Position numbers and translations under genes: made by a program. The notes beneath the pieces were generated by a model, which ran no database searches, was not told the DNA's origin, and worked only from the letters and a program-made list of their open reading frames with translations. Shown here one piece after another: positions 23,131-36,643 of a DNA stretch of 64,000 nucleotides. The DNA comes from Luzula sylvatica (taxonomy: Eukaryota > Streptophyta > Magnoliopsida > Poales > Juncaceae): the NCBI GenBank assembly GCA_946800325.1, contig OX326957.1:15002591-15066590 (forward strand), given 5' to 3'. Position 1 is the stretch's first letter, and every line of letters starts with the position of its first letter.

Positions 23131-26100
23131 TAGAGCGTTAACCGATTGTTATTTAGACTTCAATATTATTTAGACTCCATTCGGAGAAAAGAAGCCATCA
23201 TGTTATTTAGACTCCTTAGAGCGTTAACCGATTGTTATGAATCGAAAAACAAACTTTCTTAGTGTTTTTATAATTAGGTGAAAAGTTACGTAGTAAAAGA
23301 TACGATACAAATTATCTAAAAACACGTTATTTGAACTCCTCAAAGCATAAAAAGATTGCTATGAATCAAAAATAACACTTTCTTAGTGTTTGTACAATTT
23401 GGTGAAAAGTTACGTAGTAAAAGATTCGATCCAAACCACCTCAAAAACACGTTATTTGGACTCCTCGGAACGTTTAAAGATTGTTATGAATCGAAAAACA
23501 AACTTTCTTAGTGTTTGCAAAATTTTGTGAAAAGTTACGTAGTAAAAGATATGATACAAATGATCTAAAAACACGTTATTTCAACTCCTCAAAGCATAAA
23601 ATGATCGCTATGAATCGTTAAGAAAACTTTTGTAGTGTTTTGTTCAATTTGGTGAAAAGTTACGTAGTCAAAGATTCCATCCAAACCATCTCAAAAACAT
23701 GTTAATTGGACTCTACAGAGCATCAAAAGATTGCTAAGAATTGAAAAACAAACTTTATAAGTGTTTGTAAAGTTTTGTCAAAAGTTACGAAGTAAAAGAT
23801 ACGATACAAATGATCTAAAAATCCGCTATTTGAACTCCTCAAAGCATAAAAAGATTGCTATGAATCAAAAATAACACTTTTTTATTTTTTTAAAAATTTG
23901 GTGAAAAGTTACGTAGTTAAAGATTCGATCCAGACCACCTCAAAAACACGTTATTTGGACTCCTCGGAACGTTTAAATATTGTTATGAATCGAAAAACAA
24001 ACTTTCTTAGTGTTTGCAAAATTTGGTGAAAAGTTACGTAGTAAAAGATACGACACTAATAATCAAAAAACACGTTATTTGAACTTATCAAAAGGTAAAA
24101 AGACAGCTATGAAACGAAAAAAAACTTTCTTAGTGTTTGTACAATTTGGTGAAAAGTTACGTAGTAAATGATTCAATCCAAATCATCTCAGAAACATATT
24201 ATTTGAACTCCTCATAGCGTTAAAAGTTTGTTATGAATCCAAAAATAAACTTTCTTAGTGTTTGTAAAATTTGGTGAAAAGTTACGCAGCAAAAGGTATG
24301 ATAAAAATGATCTAAAAACACGTTATTAGAACTTCTCAAAGCGTAAAAAGATTGCTATGAATCGAAAAATAAACTTTCTTAGTGTTTGTACAATTTGGTG
24401 AAAAGTTACGTAATAAAAGATTCGATCCAAATCATCTCAAAAACACATTATTTGGGCTCGTCATGACGTTCAAAGATTGTTATGAATCCAAAAACAAACT
24501 TTCTTAATGTTTGTAAAATTTGGCGAGAAGGTAAGTAGTAAAAGATATAATACAAATGATCTAAAAACACGTTATTTCAACTTCTCAAAGCATAAAAAGA
24601 TTGCTATGAATCGAAAAGAAAACTTTGTTAGAGTTTGTACAATTTGGTGAAAAGTTACGTAGTAAAAGATTCGATCCAAACCATCTCATAAACACGTTAT
24701 TTCACCTCCTCAAAGCTATGAATCGATAAGAAAACTTTCGTAGTGTTTTGTTCAATTTGGTGAAAAGTTACGTAGTCAAAGATTCCATCCAAACCATCTC
24801 AAAAACACGTTATTTGGACTCTTCAGAGCATTAAAAGATTGTTATGAATCGAAAAACAATGTTTCTTAGTGTTTTTAAAGTTTGGAGAAAACTTACGTAG
24901 CAAAAGATATGATACAAATGATCTAAAAACACGTTATTTGAACTTCTCAAAGTATAAAAATAATGCTATGAATCGAAAAGAAAACATTCTTAGTGTTTGA
25001 ACAATTTGGTGAAAAGTTACGTCGTAAAAGATTCGATCCAAACCATCTCAAAAACATGTTATTTAGACTCCTTAGAGCGTTAACATATTGTTATGAATCG
25101 AAAAACAAACTTTCTTAGTGTTTGCAAAATTTGGTGAAAAGTTACGTTGTGAAAGATATGATACAAATGATCTAAAAACACATTATTTCAACTCCTCAAA
25201 GCATAAAAAGATCGCTATGAATCGATAAGAAAACTTTCGTAGTGTTTTGTACAATTTGGTGAAAAGTAACATAGCCAAAGATTCCATCCAAACCATCTCA
25301 AAAACACGTTATTTGGACTCTTCAGAGCATTAAAAGATTGTTATGAATCGAAAAACAAACTTTCTGAGTGTTTGTAAATTTTGGTGAAAAGTTACGTAGT
25401 AAAAGATACGATAGAAAGGATATAAAAACACGTTATTTGAACTCCTCAAAGCATAAAATGATTTCTATGAATCGAAAATAAAACTTTCTTAGTTTTAGTA
25501 CAATTTGGTGAAAAGTTATGTAGTAAAAGATTCGATCCAAACCATCTCAAAAACACGTTTTTTGGACTCCTCAAAGCATTAAAAGATTGTTATGAATCGA
25601 GAAACAATCTTTCTTAGTGTTTGTAAAATTTGGTGAAAAGTTTCGTAGTAAAAGATATGATAGAAATGATCAAAAAACACGTTATTTGAACTCCTCAAAG
25701 CATAAAAAGATTGCTATGAATAAAAAATAACACTTTCTTAGTGTTTGTACAATTTGGTGAAAAGTTACGTAGTAAAAGATTCAATCCAAACCACTTCAAA
25801 AACACGTTATTTGGACTCCTCGGAACGTTTAAAGATTGTTATGAATCGAAAAACAAACTTTCTTAGTGTTTGCAAAATTTGGTGAAAAGTTACGTAGTAA
25901 AAGATATGATACAAATGATCTAAAAACACGTTATTTCAACTCCTCAAAGCATAAAATGATCGCTACGAATCGTTATGAAAACTTTCGTAGTGTTTTGTTC
26001 AATTTGGTGAAAAGTTACGTAGTCAAAGATTCCATCCAAACCATCTCAAAAACATGTTAATTGGACTCTACAGAGCATTAAAAGATTGCTAAGAATTGAA

Positions 26101-27945
26101 AAACAAACTTTATAAGTGTTTGTAAAGTTTTGTGAAAAGTTACGTAGTAAAAGATACGATGCAAATGATCTAAAAACATGTTATTTGAACTCCTCAAAGC
26201 ATAAAAAGATTGCTATGAATCAAAAATAACACTTTCTTAATGTTTGTATAATTTGGTGAAAAGTTACGTAGTTAAAGATTCGATCCAGACCACCTCAAAA
26301 ACACGTTATTTGGACTCCTCGGAACGTTTAAAGATTGTTATGAATCGAAAAACAAACTTTCTTAGTGTTTGCAAAATTTGGTGAAAAGTTAAGTAGTAAA
26401 AGATACGATACTAATAATAAAAAACACGTTATTTGAACTTATCAAAGTGTAAAAAGATAGCTATGAAACGAAAAAAAAACTTTCTTAGTGTTTGTACAAT
26501 TTGGTGAAAAGTTACGTAGTAAATGATTCGATCCAAATCATCTCAAAAACATATTATTTGGACTCCTCATAGCGTTAAAAGTTTGTTATGAATCGAAAAA
26601 CAAACTTTCTTAGTGTTTGTAAAATTTGGTGAAAAGTTACGCAGCAAAAGATATAATACAAATGATCTAAAAACACGTTATTTCAACTTCTCAAAGCATA
26701 AAAAGATTGCTATGAATCGAAAAGAAAACTTTGTTAGTGTTTTTACAATTTGGTGAAAAGTTACGTAGTAAAAGATTCGATCCAAACCATCTCATAAACA
26801 CGTTATTTGGACTCTTCAAAGCTATGAATCGATAAGAAAACTTTCGTAGTGTTTTGTTCAATTTGGTGAAAAGTTACGTAGTAAAAGATACGATACAAAG
26901 GATATAAAAACACGTTATTTGAACTCCTCAAAGCATAAAATAATTGCTACGAATCGAAAATAAAACTTTCTTAGTTTTAGTACAATTTGGTGAAAAGTTA
27001 CGTAGTAAAAGATTCGATCCAAACCATCTCAAAAACACGTTATTTGGACTCCTCAAAGCATTAAAAGATTGTTATGAATCGAGAAACAATCTTTCTTAGT
27101 GTTTGTAAAATTTGGTGAAAAGTTTCGTAGTAAAAGATACGATAGAAATGATCAAAAAACACGTTATTTGAACTCCTCAAAGCATAAAAAGATTGCTATG
27201 AATAAAAAATAACACTTTCTTAGAGTTTGTACAATTTGGTGAAAAGTTACGTAGTAAAAGATTCAATCCAAACCACTTCAAAAACACGTTATTTGGACTC
27301 CTCGGAGCGTTTAAAGATCGTTATGAATCGAAAAACAAACTTTCTTAGTGTTTGCAAAATTTGGTGAAAAGTTACGTAGTTCAACATACGATACAAATGA
27401 TCTAAAAACACATTATTTGAACTCCTCAAAGCGTAAAAAGATTGCTATGAATCGAAAAACAAACTTTCTTAGTGTTTTTATAATTTGGTGAAAAGTTACG
27501 TAGTAAAAGCTATGACACAAATTATCTAAAAACACGTTATTTCAACTCCTCGAAGCACAAAAAGATTGCTATGAATCGAAAATAAAACTTTCTTAGTGTT
27601 TGTACAATTTGGTGAAAAGTTACGTAGTAAAATATTCGATCCAAATCATCTCAAAAACACATTATTTGGACTCCTCGTAGCGTTAAAAGATTGTTATGAA
27701 TCCAGAAACAACTTTTCTTAGTGTTTGTAAAATTTGGTGAAAAGTTACGTAGCAAAAGCTATGATACAAATGATCTAAAAACACGTTATATGAGCTTCCC
27801 AAAGTGTAAAAAGATTTCCATGAATCGAAAAGAATACTTTCTCAGAGTTTGTACAATTTGGTGACAAGTTACGTCGTAAAATATTCGATCCAAACCTTCT
27901 CAAAAACATGTTATTTAGACTCCTTAGAACGTTAACAGATTGTCA
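23131..27945. repeat. Tandem satellite, ~124-bp monomer, alternating A/B types
   Basis: About 38 monomers are recognisable by CACGTTATTTGRACTCCTC, ATGAATCGAAAAACAAAC and GTGAAAAGTTACGTAGTAAA. Two types alternate: type A has GATACGATACAAATGATCTA, type B has GATTCGATCCAAACCATCTC, so the basic higher-order unit is a dimer of about 248 bp. One break in alternation occurs near 24700, where a monomer is shortened. A longer repeat is visible: the block from about 23448 recurs at 25803 (offset 2355 bp, 19 monomers). First and last monomers share GTTATTTAGACTCCTTAGA. Confidence 0.95.
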
Positions 27946-29660
27946 GTAACCAACCAGTATTGATGTACTACAGGATGATCAGTTATAAATCGAAATGTTG
28001 ATGCTGAATTGAGCCTCAATTCGTGAATACCGCTGGTTTGGATAATCCTTTAAGAAAATTGGACATTAATTCCGATGAAACTAAAATGTGGAATACATGA
28101 AGAATTGGGCATGAAATGAGTTGAACGAAGTATGAAAATCATAATGAATGACAGTAAACAACAGTTGAAGCCAATTGTTTGTGCGTATTGTGGGTGCATG
28201 TGTCTGGTTTGTCCAGCAATTGAACCCAGTTTAGAAGTTCAATTATTGAAGAAAAAGGAAAACAGATATCGTAATTAATGAATAAATGAGGGAATTAATG
28301 AGAGTATGTAATGATTGAAGAGTATTGATGGAAAATAAATGGCGAATAAATATTGAAGAGATTAATGGTGAATGAATGGTACTTGCTGAGGTGATACGCA
28401 CAAATAAATGGTAGAAAATGTGGCACATTAATGGCGAATAATGATTGAAGAGATTAATGGAGAAAAATTATACCAGGATTTCTTGAATGTTGCTTGAATG
28501 TTTCTTGATTCTTTGCTTGAATCTTGCTTGAATCTTGCACATTAATGGGGGTTGTTGAGAAAGAGTGGGAACATAATTCAAATGTAAGGGGACTGTGGGA
28601 GTAATTGGGGAAGTGGCGGAGGCATTAATGGCGACAGATCCCATCTCCGCAGAGAGTGTACTATTGACATAGACACCATTAATGAAGGGGGAGCATTAAT
28701 TACGATGGAATAACATCGGGCCATGACCAATTGGGAGCGACGCGCACAGGGGAAGTTTGGTTCAAAGTGGAGAAAGGGGAGGCCTATTGAATACAAACAT
28801 CATCGTGATTCAATCACGAGGACAGGGGGGAAATACAAAGGCATAGTATAATTATCCATTAAAATCAACAGAGATATCAAAATTATAATTTAGGGAGTAA
28901 CTTGAAGGACCAAGTAAATCTAGGGGACAAGTTTTTTAAGTACTTTGTAGTGCAAGTTTGTGGATCTATAAATAGACATTAGATGTTGAAAAAATCATTC
29001 ATTCAAAAATAATAATAAAGAATTATAAGAGATTATTAGAATAACAAATATAATAAATATAATTGTTATTTTAGTTATATTAAAATTATATTCGAATCCA
29101 GATTTGAATCCGCAAAGCAACAATGTTGAGATTTGTACATTGTTTCGATTCAAAATGTGTGCATGGGTGTGAGGCAAGTAATAGTTTCCCCATAAATTTG
29201 TTTGTAATGAGATCGAGTGAGGTGATAATTGTAGATATGGCCGTCTCAATTATGAGACATGCTATTACCAAATGATATTATATATTTACGTTGAGCAAAT
29301 GTAAAGGACTTTATAAAACAACCAAATATAAATATCTGTAGTATCTTATTTTTAATATGAAAAATACTCGAAGGATGTGATCGAGGTAAATATTAAGATA
29401 ATACTTTCCTTTTGTGTTATTTATCAAATAAAAGAATGTCAATCCTAATATAGCAAGTTTTGTATTATATTTCTTCAATCTAAAAATATGAATATCAAAG
29501 GAAACAAACGAGAATCTAAATGTGTTCACATCAATTAAATGTTGAATACGATCAAACAAAATATTTTACTTTTGTATAGAGATTTATCAAACAAAATATT
29601 TGAACATACAATTTTGATTTTACCGTGATATTTTTATAAATATATTTTCATAAAAACTTT
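27946..29660. other. AT-rich stretch with promoter-like TATA, no supported gene
   Basis: No convincing coding sequence. 28270-28760 repeats ATTAATG-type words. CTATAAATAG near 28969 is a good TATA-like match, and TGTCAGTAACC at 27941 could be an LTR start, but I found no matching LTR end with a duplication or PBS. It might be a decayed solo LTR. Confidence 0.4.
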
Positions 29661-29670
29661 GATTAACATC

Positions 29671-29964
29671 CTATAAAAAGGGGCTGCGAATTCATTGTCT
29701 TCACGCAAAAAAAAAAAAATAAGGTCCTCTTCTATTAGCACGGCAAAATGGCGGACGAGTGACGATAGCGGTTATAGTGGTTCTACTTCTCTTCCTCCCA
29801 TTCTTTCTCACAATCGAAATGCCGCCATTCATCTATCTCGCTACCATTATACTTCCTTTATGGGCAATGATCCACTTGCGTTAAACCTTTTTATTTTGAG
29901 TAATTCTGGAGGGATTGAATATCTCTCGTGCATTTTAGGCTTCGGGCGCAACTACGTTAGCTAG
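29671..29964 (+). other. Possible short transcription unit, TATA plus weak ORF
   Basis: CTATAAAAAGG at 29671 is a strong TATA match. The frame 29695-29964 (89 codons) lacks an ATG at its start (it opens with TTG); an in-frame ATG occurs only near 29861. No domain is recognised. It may be an untranslated leader or chance. Confidence 0.2.
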
Positions 29965-32900
29965 AAGTAGATCTGGTAGATTGCTTGAAATGTAGGGATT
30001 TTATTTATAATTGTAAGCATATCGAGTTATGAACTGTGTTTTGAATCAATTTTTAATAATTTCAATTGAATTTTTCTTGTTTTAGTTTGATCTTCATGTT
30101 ATGCTATTCCTCCCTCACTCGTTTCTCTTTCACATCGAAAATGAAATAGCAATAAATTCAAGGCGCGTACTATCACTGTTGTATTATTATTATAAGCATA
30201 TACAATTTAGTAATTATACTGGTACATAAGTTTGTAATACTTGAATACTGTTATATATATAATTGTTTTATGTGTATACATAAACTCATATCTATTAGGG
30301 TTTAGGGTTGGAATTTTAGAAGTTTAGAAATAAAAATTGCTAGAAGAATCATATTGATTAGGGTTTATGATTTAACCTAATTAGAGAATCATATCGATTT
30401 TGTGTACGTAACTTTATGTTGTAAATACACTCTTTTATTAATAAAAAAAACCAAGCAAGCAATCATCTGCAATAAATTTCTTTAAAAAAGTGTATATTGT
30501 TTTGGATCGCCCGAATTGTGTTCAAATATGCTGGTTGCCTTTTTAAAAATATTATTGATTTTTTTTTTTAAAAAAATACATATACGAAATATACTCGCAT
30601 AAATTAGTATTCTAAAGTCATCAAGGACGACATGGCTAGATTCGACTGAAGTAATACGAATGGAGAGACAAAATTTATGTTTCAGTCGATTCTTGCTAAC
30701 GTGATACACTGATATCGTATTTATTTTGTGGATTTGAGTTGTTTGATGAATAATATTATGATAGAAAAATTAGCAAAGATATTATTTGGGTAATGACGAC
30801 AAATTAAAAAAATAAAAAGAGAAAAATAACTAACAAAATTTGTTTATCATGAATTGGTTCATAGTTTAATGTTTTACATGATAAAATAAGTGAGTGTCTT
30901 ATTATTTATCATACATGTAAATATTTTGGGTGTTGTAAATTATAATTTCAGATATGATATTATCATATTAGGTTTTTCAGGGCCGCATATGTTATACAAT
31001 ACATTTTCACATGTGTATTTGAAACTCCCAACTATTTTTTCTTACACTGATATATAATATAATATTTATTTATTTATTTTTCAAGTCTAACACTGCAAAG
31101 TGCAAAATCTAAATTAATAAAAAAGGTTCGATACGGTGCCCGTATTCACGCTAACATTTTTTATGTCGGAGTGGGTTTCGAAAATATTATATAATTCGCA
31201 AAATAAATATAGATTTATCTTTGTCCCTTGCAAAAACAATTTTTGTGTTTCTTACACTGATCTCTGAAATTATTTTAAAAAAAATCACAGGTGTAACTGC
31301 AAAACCTCAAAAAATAGTGTATGCACTTGCAATATTTAGAGGTAGGGATGTCAACGGGGTGGGTCGGGTTCGGATAAGTCTCCCCCATATTTGAATCCGA
31401 ATTTTCGAGTATTATCCGAACCCGAATCCAAAATACCCGCGGGAAAAAAATCATATCCGAACCGAACCCGCGGGTAACGGATATATCCGAACCCAAACCC
31501 ATTACTTGAAAATCACCTATATAAAATCTAAAAAAAAAAATCTAAAAAATTATTATACAAATACGTAAAATCACCAACAATTTTATATACATAAAACAAA
31601 CAATTTGTACAAAATACATTAAACATGCAAATATTACAAATAATTAATCTACAAAACATCACAAATTTGCATATCATTGGGTATTTTTTCGGGTATTACC
31701 CGTCCCGTTCGGGTCGGGTACACACGGGTTCGGATCTCGAGTCTGGCAGGTTAGGTCTTTTTAAGTCACTTGGTTTCTATTCAAACCGGTTTCAATCATT
31801 GAATTTTCTATATTTTTTTGGGTACGGACCGGTATTGATGAACGCAAGTTTGCAGAATTTTCAGGTCGAATAACATTTTGTCAGCGCAAGTCATCATGCA
31901 TATCCTTGAAAAAAAATAAAAAATCAATAATATTTCTAAAGAAATATAAAACAAGAATACTTCTTATCGTAAGACATGAAAATTTTGAAAATATAAAATA
32001 AATTATGGGAATCAAATTTGTGTTGATAATTTCATTTGTGCCCTCACAAATATTGAAAAGTTACAAGGATGTCAATGAGTTGCTACCGGATGAATACAAA
32101 GTTAAAATTGGGCGGATAATGTCCGTTTAAGTCTACTGGCCGGACGGATATTACCCCATTAAAAATACTCGGATATGGATAGGATATGGATGATATCAGG
32201 CCCGATCCTATGGCAAGAAATTGATATATGTCAAAGGTCCACCGAAAAATTACGCTCCAAAATATTTTGTGTATGTATATAGTGTATATAATCGTCACAA
32301 TAAAAGGATCATCAATATTAAAGAATATATATTTAAGTGATAATTGTTATTATGTAATAATTTTGACTATATTTTGTATTAGTTTCGAATTTGATAAAAA
32401 AAATTGATCAAACTAATATAATATTAATATAATACTTAATAAATATGATTAATTTTGTGTCAAATGCCTCCGAAAATACGGACCGGCCCTAGATGAGGTC
32501 ATACCCAATATGTGGATATATCCGACCCAAACCCGATTTACAATGTAATAATTATTTTTATTGAAAAATATTATAATAAATTTATATGACGTTTTATGTT
32601 TTTGATATAGGTTCATCTTGCACTCTTTCGAGTTTGGTGTTTTTTCAAAAGATGTCGATATCCGATTTCAAATACGAATATGGTATCCGGTATCCAATAT
32701 TCGATTTCAAATACAAATACGATATTCGATATCTGATATTCGATTTCGGATATGAGTACTCATTTCGAATACGAATACGGTATATCCGGTATCCAATATC
32801 CGATTTAAACTTTATTAAACTTTGATGATATTTGGGATCTCGCCAATTTTGTTAAGTGCCGGGATCTAGGATCTAGGATCACATCGTTGATTATTTTCGG

Positions 32901-33360
32901 AATAAATGTGTAAATGTGATTATTTTTGGAATAAACTTGGTGTGTTTGTTAGGCATATCCAAAAAAATGCTCCTTTATTTTTTCTTGTATAAACGACAAA
33001 GTTTGAGTCGGTACAATACATGATAGTCTTTCTTAATTACATGTTCATATTATCTTATCCTTGTAATGTGAACAAGCTTGAGCGTTGACATAGACCAAGA
33101 TGAACTGAGTAACTTAACCATTGCTTCTTTAACCATATAAAAATGGCCCATTTGCATACTTCTTGCATTTAATAGAATTAAGTTAATCATGATCTCATGC
33201 ACATTGTACATAATCTAGAGAATGCATGCTTCATATTGGTTTTTGCCATTTTCTTTTTGATCCAATGTCTCCTCTGGATCACCTCCTCAAGCAACTAGGT
33301 CAATAACAATAACAAAATACAGATTAAATAAATATGTCCCCCCTTAATTGTTCTCAAAGT
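29965..33360. other. AT-rich intergenic DNA with low-complexity repeats
   Basis: No supported gene. 31350-31510 and 31690-31740 hold GGGTTCGGAT/ATCCGAACCCG-type repeats in both orientations. 32085-32170 and 32510-32540 hold related words. 32645-32815 repeats a GATATCCGATTTCAAATACGA-like unit. Such repeats are often internal parts of old MITE-like elements. Confidence 0.6.
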
Positions 33361-33372
33361 CCACTTCTCTTT

Positions 33373-33389
33373 ATTATATATATATATAA
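33373..33389 (+). promoter_or_regulatory. TATA box of lipase gene 1
   Basis: A TATATATATATATAA run lies about 70-85 bp before the ATG and is followed by a CT-rich Y patch, a typical plant core promoter. Confidence 0.6.
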
Positions 33390-33458
33390 CCCTCTCTCTC
33401 TTCTTCCAAATACGTTAACCCTATATTTCTTGTGTGTGTGTGCGATAAACATATACCA

Positions 33459-35646
33459 ATGGCCTTGACAACCTCTTCCACAATCTCAACCAATCCGGCC
33501 CTTCTCGCGAATCACGCATCCCACAACAAAGCCGTCGAGTTACCACATGTCAGTTCTCCATTGGAAAACCTCCAAACGGCCATCACAAACCTTCTCCACA
33601 TCGACCACACTAACAACGAAATCCATCACGTCTCCATTGCTCACGCTGCATCGGTACCGTCGGTGACAAATATACCATCAGTACGGTCATTGAATCCGTC
33701 TTACTCGCGAAAAGAGGATATTTCTGCTTTGTTTCCGGCTATTCACGGAAAGGAAGATTGGTCATCATTGTTGGATCCACTCGATCCTGGTCTTAGAAGG
33801 GAGATAATAAAATACGGCGAATTTTCGCAAGCCACGTACGATGCGTTTGATTACAACCCATTCTCGGAGTATTGCGGCAGTTGTCTCTTCTCCAAGACGA
33901 ACCTTCTTAATAGGTAAATTAAACGCGCTATATATGAAAATAAATACTATTTATGAAACCATGATTTCTTGTACTGACAGGTTAAAACTAGACCGGCACG
34001 GATACACGGTGACAAAGTACTTGTATGCCATGTCCCGAGTCGAGCTACCGCAATGGCTTGAGCGATCACTACACGCTGAGGCGTGGAGTAACAACTCGAA
34101 CTGGATGGGTTTTGTTGCGGTTAGTGGAGATGAGGAATCACAAAGAATAGGCTGTCGAGATATTAGTGTCGCGTGGCGCGGTACTGTTGCTCCAGCCGAG
34201 TGGTACGAGGATCTGCAGAACCAGCTCGAGCCGCTCGGCCCTGAACATGGAGATGCTAAGGTAAAAATGATATATTAAAAACAAATTTTGTTTTAGAAGG
34301 ATGTGCATAATGTTCTAGAAGATATCATATCTATGAACTGTAATGTTCTAGAAGATATCATATCTATGAACTGTATCATAAATATGAGAATTAAATTCTG
34401 AAAACCAAATGGGTAAATGCTTGACCTAACAAAAAGAACTGTCAGTGTCAAATTAATCAAATATTATTCTAGTTCTTGAATTAATTTTTTATTTTTTTAA
34501 CACAACCATTTCAAATCAATTTACTCTATCTGAATAATTCATGATATACTATTCAACATTTCAAATTTTCTCCACCACTATATATTTTTTAAAAATTCAA
34601 ATAGTGAAAGATAAGCTGTATATCATATAAAAATTAAAAGGTTTGAATTTGTATATAAATTGATTTACAATTACAATCTACAATTATCCATTAATCTTAG
34701 ATTTTTTAAATCTCTTAATTTTGAAATATAAAACCTAATTAGGTGGAGCATGGGTTCCATAGCCTCTACACATCCAAAAGCGACTCGACCCGCTACAACA
34801 AATCGAGTGCTTCAGAACAAGTCACATCTGAAATAAAACGATTAGTCAATTATTACCAAGATAGAGGCGAGAAAGTTAGCCTAACGATAACGGGTCATAG
34901 CTTAGGTGGCGCAATTGCATTACTAAATGCTCACGAAGCAGCCTCTGAAATGCCGAACCTACCTGTCAGTGTCATCTCTTTCGGTGCGCCTCGAGTCGGA
35001 AACGACGCTTTCGGACACGAGTTAGAAAGATTGGGTGTTAAGGTTCTTAGAATGGTTGTTAAACAAGACTTGGTCCCCAAAACCCCAGGTAATAATTATG
35101 AGAGAAAATTAGAAAAATTAATTAAATTAATAGAGGAATTTGCACATTTTTCACATTTTTCTTAAATAAAATTTTCTTTTTACAAATTTCAATAATATAG
35201 AGGATATTTTGCAATTTAGACATACTTTGGTATCTAATAATGCGACTTAAATTAAACATATGGCAGGTATAATCTTCAATGAGGGATTGAAGAAGATAGA
35301 AAGCGTGACGGGTTCGCTCGATTGGGTCTACACGCATGTTGGGTTGGAACTTGGACTCGACGTAAAGAACTCACCGTATCTAAAATGTGGCCTAGATTTA
35401 TCGGGTTTTCACAGCCTCGAAACATATTTACACTTGGTAGATGGGTTCCAAGGAACGAGTTGCGAATTTCGATCGAATGCGAAACGAGATTTGGCCTTGG
35501 TGAACAAGTGTGCCGGTATTTTGCGTGACGAGTTCATGGTACCGGTTTGTTGGTACGATAACAAGGAGGTTGTGAATGAGAGGTCCCGGCGATGGAAACA
35601 GCCTAATAGAGTGAAAGAGGATATTCCTGTGCCGCTTTCGTGTTAA
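33459..35646 (+). CDS. DAD1-like phospholipase A1 (class I, plastid type)
   Basis: Exons 33459-33913, 33981-34260, 34743-35088 and 35267-35646 join in frame to 486 codons; all introns are GT-AG. The product is a lipase_3 family acyl hydrolase of the PLA1-I/DAD1 group, which releases fatty acids from plastid galactolipids or phospholipids and can feed jasmonate synthesis. Seen directly: the family block LLDPLDPGLRREIIKYGE near residue 104, WRGT, the nucleophile elbow GHSLGG (Ser298), the PRVGN block, Asp354 in KQDLVPKTPG, and candidate catalytic His409/His416 in the HSLETYLHLVDG block. The first 100 residues are rich in Ser, Thr and Ala, consistent with a plastid transit peptide. ATG 33459 is the first in frame. 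Which PLA1-I subgroup it belongs to is not resolved. A homologous gene lies convergently at 47656. Confidence 0.93.
34309..34374. repeat. 33-bp tandem duplication in lipase intron 2
   Basis: The unit AATGTTCTAGAAGATATCAT plus 13 bases occurs twice head to tail without visible change, so it is recent. Confidence 0.9.
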
Positions 35647-36046
35647 ATAAACAGCGATTTCGTGTTAAACGAAAGTATTATATTTTAATTTGGATTGAAT
35701 ATTATATTTTAATTTTGATAAATATTTTGTATTTTCATATTGTTGCTTAAAATTATAAAAAAATGCTTTCTTCAAAAATAATTGTTTGTAGAAAAAACAG
35801 AAAATTCTCATTAGTTTGGTCAATACCACTCTACAATTTATGATAGAAAAATGTTAAAAAAATATTTTGTTTGGTCAATTAAGTATTAGTATCATTAATT
35901 TATCCCATTTTCAATATCTATCTTACGCGTATAATAGATACTAAGTAAACAATTATTTTTCGTCAATAATTTCATTTATTACTTTCTCTAATTAATTAAT
36001 ATTTGATTTTTCATGAAATGTTAAATATCAAAATCAGTTCAAAATA
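35647..36046. other. 3' flank of lipase gene 1
   Basis: AT-rich, no gene. It should contain the 3' UTR of the lipase and reaches the left end of the MULE. Confidence 0.6.
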
Positions 36047-36291
36047 AGGAAAAATTCACTATTCACACAACTTTTTTAAGTTTATTCCGAAAATACACAA
36101 CTTTTTTGGGTAATTCCGAAAATACACAATGGCGGAGTTTGTAACTCCGCCAAAATTTAAAAATGGCGGAGTCTGTAACTCCGCCATGTATTAACTTTAA
36201 TCAGACGTCGGTCGGGAATTAAGAGGGATTAATATTTGGCGGAATTGGTAACTCCGCCACTGTGGAGATTGGCGGCATCTGTAACTCCGCC
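36047..36291 (+). repeat. MULE left TIR with palindromes
   Basis: It begins with a 28-bp-scale direct repeat (ACAACTTTTTT plus TTCCGAAAATACACAA, twice). Four palindromes of the form GGCGGAGTT-n3-AACTCCGCC follow at 36131, 36165, 36238 and 36271, some with one arm changed. Confidence 0.88.
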
Positions 36292-36643
36292 AAAATTATG
36301 TATTATTTTTTGTGTTGATTTTTATTATATTAAATAATTAAATAAATGATGATGATAATTTTTGTTGTTTATATTTTATGTGAGTATAATTTCATGTAGT
36401 TTGTTTATTTTATTTAATTTGGTTATTTTCAATTACTTTTTCAAACACGAACTAAAACTAAAACTAAAATTAACATGAAACAAACATGAAACAAATATCA
36501 AAAAAAATCTAAAACTAAAATTAACATCAAACAAAACATGAACACAAACTAAATCTAAAACAAAATGTAAATCTAAAACATGAAACAAACAACAATCATA
36601 ATCCCAACAACATAATCCAAACACGAACACATGAAAACAAAAT

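Noticed and set aside
23131..27945. CRISPR-like array
   Set aside because: Monomers are continuous and about 124 bp with no unique spacers, in a plant genome; it is satellite DNA.
27941..29256. Solo LTR with TGTC...GACA ends
   Set aside because: The flanking five bases do not match, and the satellite does not resume on the far side, so the borders are not supported.
30296..30315. Interstitial telomere repeat
   Set aside because: Only about two TTTAGGG-like units; too short, and common by chance or as a telo-box.
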